A stretch of 64,000 nt of DNA from Euryhalocaulis sp050486445 (lineage in GTDB: Bacteria; Pseudomonadota; Alphaproteobacteria; Caulobacterales; Maricaulaceae). Under the pieces are notes generated by a model, which did not search any database, had not been told where the DNA came from, and saw only the letters and a program-made list of their open reading frames with translations. The position numbers and the translations under genes were made by a program. Positions within the stretch are counted from its first letter, which is position 1; each line of letters starts with the position of its first letter. The stretch spans positions 117,196 through 181,195 of the forward strand of contig JBJHDH010000001.1 in the NCBI GenBank assembly GCA_050486445.1, given 5' to 3'. Of this stretch, positions 9,801-17,318 are shown one piece after another.

Positions 9801-10183
9801 CCATTGACTAGAACCAGGGTCCGCGTCGGGCCGAGACCGCGCAGGCTGACATTGGAGGCGCCAGGCGTCTGGAACGGGTTCGGCTCGACGTTTTGCGAGT
9901 TGAACTGGGTGAACAGCGCCGGCACGAATTGCGGCAGCTGGTTCAGCACCGTCTCAATGCCCACCGTGCTGGTGTTTTCGAATGTCGACGAATCGACCGT
10001 CACCAGCGGGCTGTTGGCCTGATAGTCGCGGCGCGCGATCCGCGAACCGGTGACCACCACGCGGTCGCCGGCCTCTACATCTTGCGCCAGAGCAGGTGCG
10101 CCGGCGGAAACGGCGAGCGCCGCGCCGATAACGGCGGCGCTGGGCGCCCCCAGCATGGCGGCGCGAACAGATTGCTTTTTCAT
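6830..10183 (-). CDS. TonB-dependent outer membrane receptor
   Basis: A 1117-residue outer-membrane receptor for energised uptake. A signal peptide (MKKQSVRAAML to ALAQ, about residues 1-34) leads into the plug domain: VVVTGSRIARRDYQANSPL near residue 45, then SLRGLGPTRTLVLVNGRR, the VEIVSGGASAVYGADALAG signature and VVNFILRDNYEGL. The long beta barrel ends in NLFNTKPPRSAGN and the terminal phenylalanine of NVSF, the usual BAM recognition end. The plug belongs to the large receptors abundant in Caulobacterales and Sphingomonadales, which take carbohydrates, aromatics or other organics rather than only siderophores. The start is ATG 10183, with GGGGAGAAACC just upstream. It is divergent from the PQQ sugar dehydrogenase across an unusually AT-rich region. 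The ligand is unknown. Confidence 0.92.
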   Translation of the reverse strand: MKKQSVRAAMLGAPSAAVIGAALAVSAGAPALAQDVEAGDRVVVTGSRIARRDYQANSPLVTVDSSTFENTSTVGIETVLNQLPQFVPALFTQFNSQNVEPNPFQTPGASNVSLRGLGPTRTLVLVNGRRAVPLNAEMATDTNAIPSAAIQRVEIVSGGASAVYGADALAGVVNFILRDNYEGLTIDTQYGITEQGDNKEFRISALFGANLANGRGNVTLGVEHSTRGFASWNDRSWYVEQRNAPDIAAAGTEFWFSDSYFTTDFLNQPDQAVIDSLFPQAAPGAVGPFASFLVNRTPDGTGTVYSTTPGFVGFFGYADPTNPNSGLAGAYKYAGPLEQAEYPGQIWRKQLPNGEWVENQLANYISTPLERYSMFGSANFDLTDNITAFVNVTFARTRTNTLLQYSPANNAWGASIPYGTDIYADSVDGMGNTLAEYQAGGAYGLNCGPVGGCTNSEVFPVSAELAALLDSRPDSNAPWRLNRNMDYLPRRQTANRSTNFQIMAGFEGRLANNWFWDVAVSHGQADSLIQSVGFASLSAYLDVVTSPNYGRAGFWQENPSDGSTFAAGAASCTTGLPIMQDFIPSQDCIEALSRNMQETSLMRQTIVDGNITGDLFALPAGDVGFNIGASYRENNYEFRTDPLKSITSFSDQAIGIFPAGSTSGGIKAAEVYGELLVPIVRDLPFIQHLELELGGRYSDYDVTSGVFTYKALVDWGITDFARVRGGYNRANRAPNIGELFQARTTTAFGTAAAQGDPCSTNNYASLVTANPGTVPVGSGHSREGQNANENGAAGAAHALAICQAMMGSGGAAQYYANEPTVGNAATGVAGGTGQTATAGNPNLGSEKADTWTVGLVLSSPFEHALVRGLRLSVDYFQIKLEDYVTFRSPDDIYYDCLSMNTNATVAEALGSVACQAIQRQQTDGAAAFIDTFRVNGGGIKLSGVDVQLDWSAQLQDLGLGLPGGVALNVLATIPVEVKADFGTTAGLNHRGFASSPASGVSGSNYRYTVFSTLNYFTGPWNASLRWQHRPSLKGGSPANPNPNGNVGSYNVFALTGGYWVTDNVLIRAGVENLFNTKPPRSAGNPNATPFPLPGTYQQGGFYDVLGRRFFMGANVSF

Positions 10184-10252
10184 GGTTTCTCCCCTCATGG
10201 ACCGGTTTTTGTCCGGCTTTCACGATGGAGACTGCCTAACGAATACGAAGAG

Positions 10253-10380
10253 TGTCAAAATATAAGGTTCTAACCATTATATAATGGTTGTATAATAATA
10301 ATCTAATGTTTTATTGTTGAAGTTGTTATAAGAGTAAATATGTTATAGAATAAAGATCTATACTCTTATGGGTAAATATA
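10253..10380. promoter_or_regulatory. AT-rich divergent promoter region with dyad symmetries
   Basis: Between the TonB receptor and the PQQ sugar dehydrogenase the sequence becomes strikingly AT-rich. It holds a perfect 18-bp palindrome at 10272-10289 (AACCATTATATAATGGTT), preceded by a partial copy of its arm (GGTT-CT-AACC, 10266-10275). A 9-bp inverted repeat (ATAAGAGTA at 10328-10336, TACTCTTAT at 10361-10369) encloses a second one (TATAGA at 10344-10349, TCTATA at 10357-10362). On the minus strand a TTGACA hexamer at 10253-10258 lies about 70 bases before the receptor start. These are plausible operator and promoter elements; no regulator is encoded beside them. I see no gene in 10184-10549. 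Confidence 0.6.
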
Positions 10381-10549
10381 TCTCCATCTGTGATGCGAGA
10401 TGAAATCTCGCGCCAGCGTGGCGCGCACGCCACACCAAAAGCCGGACAATTCAGGAGCGGGGACAACGACACACATGGCGAACCTCTTCACCGATTGAAG
10501 CCGGGGCGCGCCGCCGCCATGCTGCGCCCGCAAACGGGGTGGGGGCGTC

Positions 10550-11827
10550 ATGGACCGCAGCATCACATCACTGGCAGGAATTATGGCCGGGATTCTGGCT
10601 ACCGCCGCGCTGGCCGGGACGGCCGTGGCGCAGCAGGCGCCAGTCATGGCGGCCACGCCGCCGGCCTTCGCAGGCCAGACCGCCGCGCCGCCGCCCGAGA
10701 CGCCCTCCTCCTACCGGGTCGAGACGCTGGTGACCGGGCTGGCCAGCCCCTATGGCTTCGCGCTGCTGCCGGACGGCAATTTTCTGGTCGCCGAGCGGCC
10801 CGGCATGATGCGCATCGCCCGGCCGGACGGCGTGGTGTTCATGCCGCTCTCCGGCCTGCCGGAGATCAAGGGAGTGCAGGCGGGCGGCCTGCACGATGTG
10901 ACGCTGCACCCGGAATTCGCGGCCAATCGTCTGGTCTATTTCACCTATACCGCGCCGCCCGATGGCGAGCCGGGGGCGCGCTGGCCCGCCTCTATCATCC
11001 AGCAATGGAACGCCAGGCCGCTGGAAGAGCAGATCGCCGAGCCGTTCGTGCATGAGCGCCTGGCCCGCGCGCGGCTGAGCGATGACGGCCGCGCACTGGA
11101 AAATGTGGAAGTGCTGCTGGACGGGCTGGACCGCCGCGCTGTGTTCGCGCCGGACGGCACGCTCTATGTTCTGGGCGCGGAGCGCTACCGCTATACGGAG
11201 TCCGATGTCGACGGCATCGACCGGCCGCTGCCGCGCGATGTGCGCATTGCCTATTCCGGCCGCGTCGCGCGCATCCATGACGACGGCTCTATCCCCGCCG
11301 GTAATCCGTTCGCGGATGGAGAGGATGGCGCCGCGCCGGAGACGTTCAGCTTTGGCCATCGCGACCCGCAGGGCGCCGCCTTCCATCCCGAAACCGGCGA
11401 GTTATGGACCGCGGAGCACGGCCCGATGGGCGGCGACGAGATCAATATCGTCCGCCCCGGCCGCGACTATGGCTGGCCCAATATCACCTATGGCCTGCAA
11501 TATAGCGGCGAGCCGGTCGGCACGGGCGAGGCCGCGGGCGAGGGCTATGAGCAGCCTGTCTATTTCTGGCGGCCCTCCATCGGCCCCTCGGGCATCATGT
11601 TCTATCAGGGCGATCTGTTCCCGGACTGGCGCGGAAACCTGTTCGTCGCGGCGCTGCCCGGCCGGCATCTGGCCCGGCTGGTGCTGGACGGCGAGCGCGT
11701 GGTCGCGGAGGAGCAATTGCTGACCGATCTGGAGCAGCGTATCCGCGCGCTGGAGACCGGGCCGGACGGCGCGGTCTATGTGCTGACCGATGGCGGCATG
11801 ATCCTGCGCCTGACCCCGGGGGAATAG
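10550..11827 (+). CDS. PQQ-dependent sugar dehydrogenase (GSDH/YliI-like), secreted
   Basis: A 425-residue six-bladed propeller protein of the soluble glucose/sorbosone dehydrogenase family. A signal peptide (residues 1 to about 27, ending AVAQ) sends it to the periplasm. Family motifs are GLASPYGFALLPDGNFLVAER, the GGLHDVTLHPEF active-site histidine region near residue 110, FGHRDPQGAAFHPETGELW, the EHGPMGGDEINIVRPGRDYGWP block and a final SIGPSGIMFYQGD. The family oxidises aldoses using PQQ and Ca2+, but many members have unknown substrates. It is divergent from the TonB receptor, a common pairing for uptake and periplasmic oxidation. It is the first of three PQQ-type enzymes in this window; no PQQ biosynthesis gene is visible. 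Confidence 0.85.
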   Translation: MDRSITSLAGIMAGILATAALAGTAVAQQAPVMAATPPAFAGQTAAPPPETPSSYRVETLVTGLASPYGFALLPDGNFLVAERPGMMRIARPDGVVFMPLSGLPEIKGVQAGGLHDVTLHPEFAANRLVYFTYTAPPDGEPGARWPASIIQQWNARPLEEQIAEPFVHERLARARLSDDGRALENVEVLLDGLDRRAVFAPDGTLYVLGAERYRYTESDVDGIDRPLPRDVRIAYSGRVARIHDDGSIPAGNPFADGEDGAAPETFSFGHRDPQGAAFHPETGELWTAEHGPMGGDEINIVRPGRDYGWPNITYGLQYSGEPVGTGEAAGEGYEQPVYFWRPSIGPSGIMFYQGDLFPDWRGNLFVAALPGRHLARLVLDGERVVAEEQLLTDLEQRIRALETGPDGAVYVLTDGGMILRLTPGE

Positions 11828-11848
11828 GCGCAATAAGGCGAATAGTCA

Positions 11849-12859
11849 GTGGCACAACTCGTTTTTTATATTCGTAACAAGCCGCAAAACGCCGATGCGA
11901 TTGATCTCTGTCGGGAGACCAATCGTAGTTTCATCGGTTACCCTGTGTGGCGAAAGGAGTTTGTAGGGCGGGAACACGATTTTCGTAGGTCATTGGTCGA
12001 TATTTCCGTGTCTGACCCGGACTGGGAAGAATGCGTCGATGATGACCCTTCATATAGACGGCAAGTTTCTACGAACCGGAATTTGGTGAGAGATGTGGAG
12101 TCCGGCTCCATAACGCTCATACCAAGGCCGGACCGTGGATTAGTCTATGCGGGCCGGGTCGAAGCGTTCGAGCTTGTCGATAATCCACCATGGGGACAGA
12201 CCTATTTGGATTTACGCGCCAAGCAAGGATTGGAGTACGATCCTCCCGGATATCATTTGGCGGATGTCGTACAAAGTTGGCGAGTAGATCGCTGGCGGCC
12301 TGTGCCATTTTCCGTTGTGCCGGCATGGATTAGGCGTTCGTTTTTTGGCCGCTCGACAAGCGGGCGCATTTACCCGCTGTCGGAATTGGGGCTGAATCCT
12401 TTTACGGCATTAGACACCCTTATTGAAAACCCGCGCCGTATCAATCGCTCTTGGACAATGGATGTAAACGAAGTTGAACAGCGGCTTGTCGCCGACATAG
12501 GCCCAACGGCCTTCGAGCACTTGATGGTCGCGCTCCTTCAATATGAACAACCAGACTTGGTTTGGCAGCATGTAGGGGGCAGTGGCGATGGCGGCGTCGA
12601 TGGTCTTGCCGCGGATTCCGCTGGCCATGTCGCGGCGCTGCTCCAGTGTAAATGGAGATTTGAGGGAGGCTCGGCTGGCTTTGATGAAAAAGCCGATCCG
12701 AAAATTACGTGCTATGTGGCGGCGTTGATCCATCCCGCAGAGGTCGCCACGATAGAAAAGGCGAAGTTTTGTGACCGCCGGTGGGTTGCTGAGCGCATTA
12801 TCCAGCATAGCGCTAAGCTTCCATGGGCGCACTCAATGCGCATCGGTCGCCCTGCCTGA
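11849..12859 (+). CDS. Mrr-like PD-(D/E)XK restriction endonuclease-type protein
   Basis: A 336-residue protein from a GTG start. The C-terminal third has the Mrr nuclease pattern: Glu223 in AFEHLMVALLQ, the glycine-rich GGSGDGGVDG with Asp251, then LLQCKW with Gln266 and Lys268, i.e. the D-x(14)-QxK version of the PD-(D/E)XK site. The first 200 residues are not recognised by me. The part GSITLIPRPDRGLVYAGRV (about 90-110) followed by VPFSVVPAWIRRSFFGRST (about 155-175) could be a small beta domain that reads modified DNA, as in type IV restriction enzymes; this is inference. The gene is visibly less GC-rich than its neighbours and sits between a PQQ gene and tRNA-Arg, which suggests recent acquisition. 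No methyltransferase is adjacent. Confidence 0.7.
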   Translation: MAQLVFYIRNKPQNADAIDLCRETNRSFIGYPVWRKEFVGREHDFRRSLVDISVSDPDWEECVDDDPSYRRQVSTNRNLVRDVESGSITLIPRPDRGLVYAGRVEAFELVDNPPWGQTYLDLRAKQGLEYDPPGYHLADVVQSWRVDRWRPVPFSVVPAWIRRSFFGRSTSGRIYPLSELGLNPFTALDTLIENPRRINRSWTMDVNEVEQRLVADIGPTAFEHLMVALLQYEQPDLVWQHVGGSGDGGVDGLAADSAGHVAALLQCKWRFEGGSAGFDEKADPKITCYVAALIHPAEVATIEKAKFCDRRWVAERIIQHSAKLPWAHSMRIGRPA

Positions 12860-12901
12860 TGGTAGGCGGCTCGGGGGCAGCTTGTTATATAGCGACCGCG
12901 C

Positions 12902-12978
12902 GTCCCCGTAGCTCAGCAGGATAGAGCATCAGATTCCTAATCTGAGGGCCGGAGGTTCGAATCCTCTCGGGGACGCCA
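12902..12978 (+). tRNA. tRNA-Arg (anticodon CCT)
   Basis: A complete cloverleaf is readable: acceptor arms GTCCCCG and CGGGGAC, D-arm TAGCTCAGCAGGATAGAGCA, anticodon stem TCAGA/TCTGA around loop TTCCTAA (anticodon CCT, reading AGG), T-arm with GGTTCGAATCC, discriminator G and an encoded CCA. It follows the AT-richer nuclease gene by about 40 bases. Confidence 0.95.
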
Positions 12979-13049
12979 TTCTCCCTTCGGCCCTTCGCCG
13001 TCCCTTACACTTTGAAGAATTCGGACTTCGTCCGATGGGGGACGCCATT
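12969..13049. repeat. Direct repeat of the tRNA-Arg 3' end (possible att remnant)
   Basis: The 12-base 3' end of tRNA-Arg plus flank (GGGGACGCCATT, 12969-12980) is repeated exactly at 13038-13049. The 57 bases between contain a hairpin (TCGGAC-TTC-GTCCGA, 13021-13035). A duplicated tRNA 3' end is the usual scar of integrase-mediated insertion, but no integrase gene is present and the interval is very short. The rest of 13050-13237 shows nothing I can name apart from the ribosome binding site of the next gene. Confidence 0.5.
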
Positions 13050-13237
13050 ATCTTTATGCCTCCCGCCCCCTGCGGCGCCGGGTCATTGGCTCCCGGCCTC
13101 CGGGGCGGCTATAGGGGCGGGGAAAGGCGGTCCGCGCCCGCAGGACGCAGCATCGGAACACAGGTTTCAGAACGCAGGTTCTGATTACGGGCGCGGGACG
13201 GCAGGCGCGAAACAGCACAGAGAACAAGGGAAGACGC

Positions 13238-14530
13238 ATGGCCCGCATTATCGGCGCAATCGCCACCTCGCACACGCCCACGATCGGCTTCGCGCTGGAC
13301 GCGAACAAGCAAATGGATCCGGCCTGGAAGCCGATCTTCGACGCCTATGAGCCGATCAAGGCCTGGCTGGACGAGAAAAAGCCCGACGCGCTGTTCATCG
13401 TCTATAACGACCATATCAGCTCGTTCTTCTTCGATCATTATTCGCCGTTCGTGCTGGGCATCGGCGAGGAATACGGCGTCGCCGACGAGGGCGGCGGGCC
13501 GCGCAACCTTCCGCCGATCAAGGGCCACGGAAAACTGGCGCGCCATGTCGTGCGCTCGCTGGTCGCCGACGAATTCGACATCTCCACCATGCAGGGCAAG
13601 GGGCTGGATCATGGCTGTTTCAGCCCGCTCTCGGTGCTGATGGACCATGACGATAATGGCTGGCCGATCCCGATCGTGCCGCTGCAATGCGGCGTGCTGC
13701 AATTTCCGGTGCCGTCGGCCAAACGTTTCCTCAATCTCGGCAAGGCGGTCCGCCGCGCCATCGAATCCTATCCCGAGGACATCAAGGTGGTGATGGTCGC
13801 CACCGGTGGCCTGTCGCATCAGGTGCATGGCGAACGCTCCGGCTTCAACAACACCGAATGGGACCAGCAATTGCTGGACCTCTACGAGACCGACCCGGAA
13901 GGCCTCACACAGTTCACCCATGCCGATCATGCAAAGCTGGGCGGCATGGAGTCGAGCGAGTTTGTGATGTGGCTGGTGGCGCGCGGCGCGCTGGCGAGCG
14001 GCGTGAAATGCGTTCACCGCTCCTATTATCTGCCGTCGATGACCGCCATCGCCACGGCGATCTATGAAAATCAGGCGGTCGATATGCCGGCCGCTGCCGC
14101 TGAGGATATCCGCCGCCGCAACACCGCCCAGACTGAAGCCATCAAGGATATCGAGGGCACCTATCTGTTCGATCTGGAGCGCAGCGTCGAGAATTTCCAG
14201 CTCAACAAGCTGCTGCACGATCTGGTCTATCCGGAACACCGGGCGCAGTTCGTGAAGGATCCCGAACCTCTGTTCGAGAAATACGGGCTGAAGGAATCGG
14301 AGCGCGAGCTGATCCGCAAGCGTGACTGGATCGGGCTGATCCATGCCGGGGCGATTTTCTTCGTGCTGGAAAAGCTGGCCGCCGTGCTGGGCGTGCCCAA
14401 CCCGCACGTCTATGCGCAGTTCAACGGCATGTCGCCCGAGGACTTCCAGAAGACGCGCAACCAGCAGGTGACCTATGGCGTCGGCGGCGGCGAAAGCCAG
14501 AAAAAGGTCGAGACCGCCGGCGCGCGCTAG
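13238..14530 (+). CDS. Gallate/protocatechuate 4,5-dioxygenase-type extradiol enzyme (fused LigB-LigA)
   Basis: A 430-residue type II extradiol dioxygenase that should open a catechol-type ring beside the hydroxyls using Fe(II) and O2. The LigB-like catalytic part (about 1-280) has His12 in SHTPTIGF, His59 in VYNDHISSFF, HGCFSPLSVL, GGLSHQVHGERSG (His194/197) and the glutamate region SSEFVMW near 241; these match the iron ligands and catalytic His of DesB/LigB. The C-terminal part (about 305-400, FQLNKLLHDLV to RDWIGLIHAGAIFFVLEKLA) is a LigA-like small subunit. This one-chain arrangement and length are those of gallate dioxygenases (DesB/GalA). The downstream genes of the protocatechuate-4,5 pathway (ligC, ligI, ligJ, ligK) are not in the window. 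An AAGGGAAG ribosome binding site precedes ATG 13238. Confidence 0.85.
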   Translation: MARIIGAIATSHTPTIGFALDANKQMDPAWKPIFDAYEPIKAWLDEKKPDALFIVYNDHISSFFFDHYSPFVLGIGEEYGVADEGGGPRNLPPIKGHGKLARHVVRSLVADEFDISTMQGKGLDHGCFSPLSVLMDHDDNGWPIPIVPLQCGVLQFPVPSAKRFLNLGKAVRRAIESYPEDIKVVMVATGGLSHQVHGERSGFNNTEWDQQLLDLYETDPEGLTQFTHADHAKLGGMESSEFVMWLVARGALASGVKCVHRSYYLPSMTAIATAIYENQAVDMPAAAAEDIRRRNTAQTEAIKDIEGTYLFDLERSVENFQLNKLLHDLVYPEHRAQFVKDPEPLFEKYGLKESERELIRKRDWIGLIHAGAIFFVLEKLAAVLGVPNPHVYAQFNGMSPEDFQKTRNQQVTYGVGGGESQKKVETAGAR

Positions 14531-14633
14531 AGCAATATCGGTTTGCGTTGAATCAGGGATGCAACACAAACCGATAAAATTGCTCGACATTAAAGTTTAG
14601 AGCGTGATCCGCGCGTAGTCGGATCACGCTCTA
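14528..14633. repeat. Palindromic intergenic repeat, family B copy 1
   Basis: Starting on the stop codon of the dioxygenase gene, an imperfect inverted repeat (GAGCAATATCGGTTT against AAACCGATAAAATTGCTC) is followed by a perfect hairpin with 14-bp arms (14598-14611 TAGAGCGTGATCCG; 14620-14633 CGGATCACGCTCTA). A related copy in the opposite orientation lies at 31684-31739. It may also terminate transcription of the dioxygenase gene. Confidence 0.75.
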
Positions 14634-14674
14634 GAATGCGTGTCAGAATGCCTGTCAGGCGATAGAGGGTAATC

Positions 14675-15508
14675 ATGGGCGAGGACGCCCGGCGCCAGGC
14701 GCTGTCGGCCTTTCTGAAAAGCTGCCGGGCGCGTCTCGCGCCGGCCGAGGCCGGCCTGCCCGAGACGCGGCGCCGGCGCACGCCCGGTCTGCGGCGCGAA
14801 GAGATCGCCGCGCTCTCCGGCGTCAGCCTCACCTGGTACACCCATCTGGAACAGGGCCGCGACGTGCGCGCCTCGGTCGACGTGCTGGAGCGGCTGGCCG
14901 CGGCGCTGCGTCTGAATAGCGTCGAGCGTGAATATCTGTTCGAGCTGGGCCAGAACCGGCCCGCGCCGCTGCCGCGCGGCGGCGTCGATGACGTGACGCC
15001 GGCCATGCGGCGGATGCTGAACGCGCTGCCCGTCCCGGCCTATATCACCACCATGCGCTGGGACGTGGTGGCGTGGAATCCGATGTGCGCCGCGGTGCTG
15101 CGCGATTATGGCGCGATGCCGGAAAAGCGCCGCAACCTGATCCGCATCCTGTTCTCCCAGAGCGGATACCCTGACGACCCGGAAGAATATCACGCCATGG
15201 CGCGCCGCTTGGTGGCCAAGCTGCGCATCGACTACTCCCAGTTTCCCGGCGATCCCGGCATGGAGCGTCTGGTGACGGACATGTGCCGCGATTCCGCCCT
15301 GTTCCGCGAATTATGGGCGACGCCGGAAGTCGAGGACCGCTCGGAAGGGATCAGTGTCGCGCCGCACGAGACCGGCCCCGTCCAGCTGGAGCATACATCC
15401 TATGTGCCGGAAGGTTCGCCCACGCTGCGGGTCGTAATCTTCACGCCGCTGGACGAGGAGGCGGCCGGCAGGCTGGCGCAGATCCAGGCCGGGCTGAAGA
15501 CCGGTTAG
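14675..15508 (+). CDS. XRE-family transcriptional regulator with MmyB-like ligand-binding domain
   Basis: A 277-residue regulator. The N-terminal helix-turn-helix lies at about residues 35-80 (RTPGLRREEIAALSGVSLTWYTHLEQGR). The rest is the MmyB-like ligand-binding domain: PVPAYITTMRWDVVAWNPM near residue 120 and RLVAKLRIDYSQFPGDP near 190. This widespread actinobacterial and proteobacterial architecture usually controls adjacent oxidoreductase genes, and the ligand domain is thought to bind fatty-acid-like or small hydrophobic molecules. It sits between the extradiol dioxygenase and the O-demethylase on the same strand, and is the only obvious DNA-binding regulator in the aromatic cluster. 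It is the likely local regulator, though its operator is not identified. Confidence 0.85.
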   Translation: MGEDARRQALSAFLKSCRARLAPAEAGLPETRRRRTPGLRREEIAALSGVSLTWYTHLEQGRDVRASVDVLERLAAALRLNSVEREYLFELGQNRPAPLPRGGVDDVTPAMRRMLNALPVPAYITTMRWDVVAWNPMCAAVLRDYGAMPEKRRNLIRILFSQSGYPDDPEEYHAMARRLVAKLRIDYSQFPGDPGMERLVTDMCRDSALFRELWATPEVEDRSEGISVAPHETGPVQLEHTSYVPEGSPTLRVVIFTPLDEEAAGRLAQIQAGLKTG

Positions 15509-15803
15509 ACTGGTAGAAAAACTGATATGATGCACCGGCCTCTATTCCGGGCCGGCGGCGCCGTGCTACGGGGCCCGGCCGTGTAAAACCGGCTGCAAAA
15601 GAAGACCTGCCGGAAAACGGCGGGCCGGCCACGCCGGACGCGGGGTCCGGCGCAAGGAGGAAACAGTTCGACCGCGCCCCGGCGCCGCTCCGGGCGAATG
15701 GTCCCGATTTTTCAGCGTGGCCGGCCGTCCGTGGGGGGCGGGACGGCCCTGGTCCATCTGGTCCGGCTTTGCCGGACCCTTCCCCATACGAAGGAATGGA
15801 AGA
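15505..15803 (+). promoter_or_regulatory. Intergenic leader of the O-demethylase gene, possible promoter
   Basis: This 295-base gap carries no gene. Just at the end of the regulator gene TTAGAC (15505-15510) and TATGAT (15526-15531) resemble -35 and -10 boxes, but the 15-base spacing is short. The remainder is GC-rich with several short hairpins (for example CCGGCTTTGCCGG). AAGGAATGGAAGA before 15804 is the ribosome binding site. Confidence 0.3.
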
Positions 15804-17204
15804 ATGAGCGCCAAGACTCTCGCCGACTTGCTGGCGAACCAGAATCCGGTCGACATGCTGCGCAATTCGCAGGCCGGACCGAACGTCTATCCGGGCGTGC
15901 CGCCGGAATATTCCAACTGGCGCGACGAACAGAAGGCCTGGCAGGAAGCCGCCGTTCTGTTCAACCAGTCCTACCATATGGCCGACCTGTTCGTGGAAGG
16001 CCCGGACGCGTTCAAGCTGCTGGAGCATCTGGGCATCAACAGCTTCAATAACTACAAGCCCGGCCGCGCCAAGCAATTCGTGCCGGTCACGCCGGACGGC
16101 TACGTCATCGGCGACGTGATCCTGTTCTATTACGAGGAAAACAAGTTCAGCCTGGTCGGCCGCGCGCCGGTTCTGAACTGGATCATGTTCCACGCCGAAA
16201 CCGGCAAATACAATGTGAAGGTCGAGCTGGACCAGCGCACAGCGCTGCGCAGCGATGGCAAGCGCCGGATGTACCGCTTCCAGGTCCAGGGCCCGAACGC
16301 CATGAAGGTGATCGGCAAGGCCATCGGCGAAACCCCGCCGGACCTGAAATTCTTCAACATGACCTCGCTGAAGATCGGCGGCAAACAGGTCGGCGCGCTG
16401 CGTCACGGCATGGCCGGCCAGCCGGGCTTCGAGCTGTATGGCCCGTGGGAAGACTATGAGGCGGTGCACACCGCGCTGGTCCGCGCCGGCGAAGAGTTCG
16501 GCATGAAGCTGGTCGGCGGCCGCGCCTATTCGTCCAACACGCTGGAATCGGCCTGGATCCCCTCGCCGCTGCCGGCCGTGTATGCGGGCTCGGGTCTGGC
16601 CGACTATCAGAAATGGCTGCCGGCGACCGGCTATGAAGGTTCGGCCTCGGTCGGCGGCTCGTTCGTCTCAAAAAATATCGAGGACTATTACTTCACGCCG
16701 TGGGATCTGGGTTACGGCCCGTTCGTGAAATTCGACCATGACTTCATCGGCGCCGAGGCGCTGAAAGCCAAGGCCGAAGGCCCGCACCGCAAGAAAGTCA
16801 CGCTGGTGCTGGACGAAGCCGATGTGCTGGGCGCCATCGGCAGCCAGCTTCAGAAAGGCAACCGCGCGAAATTCTTTGAATTTCCGTCGGCGGTCTATTC
16901 GATGCATCCGTTCGATCTGGTCACCGGCAAAGGCGGCAAGACGGCGGGCGTGTCCACTTGGGTCGGCTACAGCTCGAACGAGCGCGCCATGCTGACCCTG
17001 GCGGTGCTGGACGAGGAATTCGCCGCGCCGGGCACCGAAGTTACCTTCGTCTGGGGCGAGGAAAACGGCGGCACCACCAAGCCGACCGTCGAGCATCCGC
17101 ACTCCCAGACCGAGATCAAGGCCACGGTCGCCCCGGCGCCCTATGCCGAGGTCGCCCGCAAGGCCTACGCCTCGGGTTCCTGGCGGGAAAAAGCCAAAGC
17201 CTGA
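15804..17204 (+). CDS. ligM: LigM-type tetrahydrofolate-dependent aromatic O-demethylase (GcvT fold)
   Basis: A 466-residue protein of the glycine-cleavage T-protein fold, close in length and character to LigM (vanillate/3-O-methylgallate O-demethylase, about 470 residues). It should move the aryl methoxyl methyl group to tetrahydrofolate, giving 5-methyl-THF and a catechol or gallate. Features are NSQAGPNVYPGVPPEYSNW near residue 20, FNQSYHMADLFVEGPDAF, the GcvT-like YRFQVQGPNAMKVIG (about 155-170) and GMAGQPGFELYGPW (about 200-215), with VGYSSNERAMLTLAVLD in the C-terminal barrel. True aminomethyltransferases are shorter and lack the long C-terminus. The neighbouring gallate-type dioxygenase would take the demethylated product. 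The start is ATG 15804 behind AAGGAATGG. A strong terminator follows. Confidence 0.85.
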   Translation: MSAKTLADLLANQNPVDMLRNSQAGPNVYPGVPPEYSNWRDEQKAWQEAAVLFNQSYHMADLFVEGPDAFKLLEHLGINSFNNYKPGRAKQFVPVTPDGYVIGDVILFYYEENKFSLVGRAPVLNWIMFHAETGKYNVKVELDQRTALRSDGKRRMYRFQVQGPNAMKVIGKAIGETPPDLKFFNMTSLKIGGKQVGALRHGMAGQPGFELYGPWEDYEAVHTALVRAGEEFGMKLVGGRAYSSNTLESAWIPSPLPAVYAGSGLADYQKWLPATGYEGSASVGGSFVSKNIEDYYFTPWDLGYGPFVKFDHDFIGAEALKAKAEGPHRKKVTLVLDEADVLGAIGSQLQKGNRAKFFEFPSAVYSMHPFDLVTGKGGKTAGVSTWVGYSSNERAMLTLAVLDEEFAAPGTEVTFVWGEENGGTTKPTVEHPHSQTEIKATVAPAPYAEVARKAYASGSWREKAKA

Positions 17205-17229
17205 TCCACCGGATCGGTTGCAAACGTCG

Positions 17230-17261
17230 AAGGCGGCGGGGATAGTCCCCGCCGCCTTTTT
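17230..17261 (+). terminator. Rho-independent terminator after ligM
   Basis: A perfect 13-bp GC-rich stem (17230-17242 with 17246-17258, loop TAG) ends in a run of five T. It lies 25 bases after the ligM stop. Confidence 0.93.
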
Positions 17262-17318
17262 CGTTTGGGCGCAATATTAAGGCCCTGGCGGGAAGGCGAA
17301 CGGGAAGGGGAGGCGTTC

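Noticed and set aside
11849..13049. Complete integrated element at tRNA-Arg
   Set aside because: There is no integrase, and the nuclease gene lies on the 5' side of the tRNA, outside the duplicated 3' end, so the repeat does not bracket it.
13109..14590. Minus-strand open frame of 493 codons
   Set aside because: It covers the fused extradiol dioxygenase whose iron-ligand motifs are unmistakable; the antisense frame has no family features.
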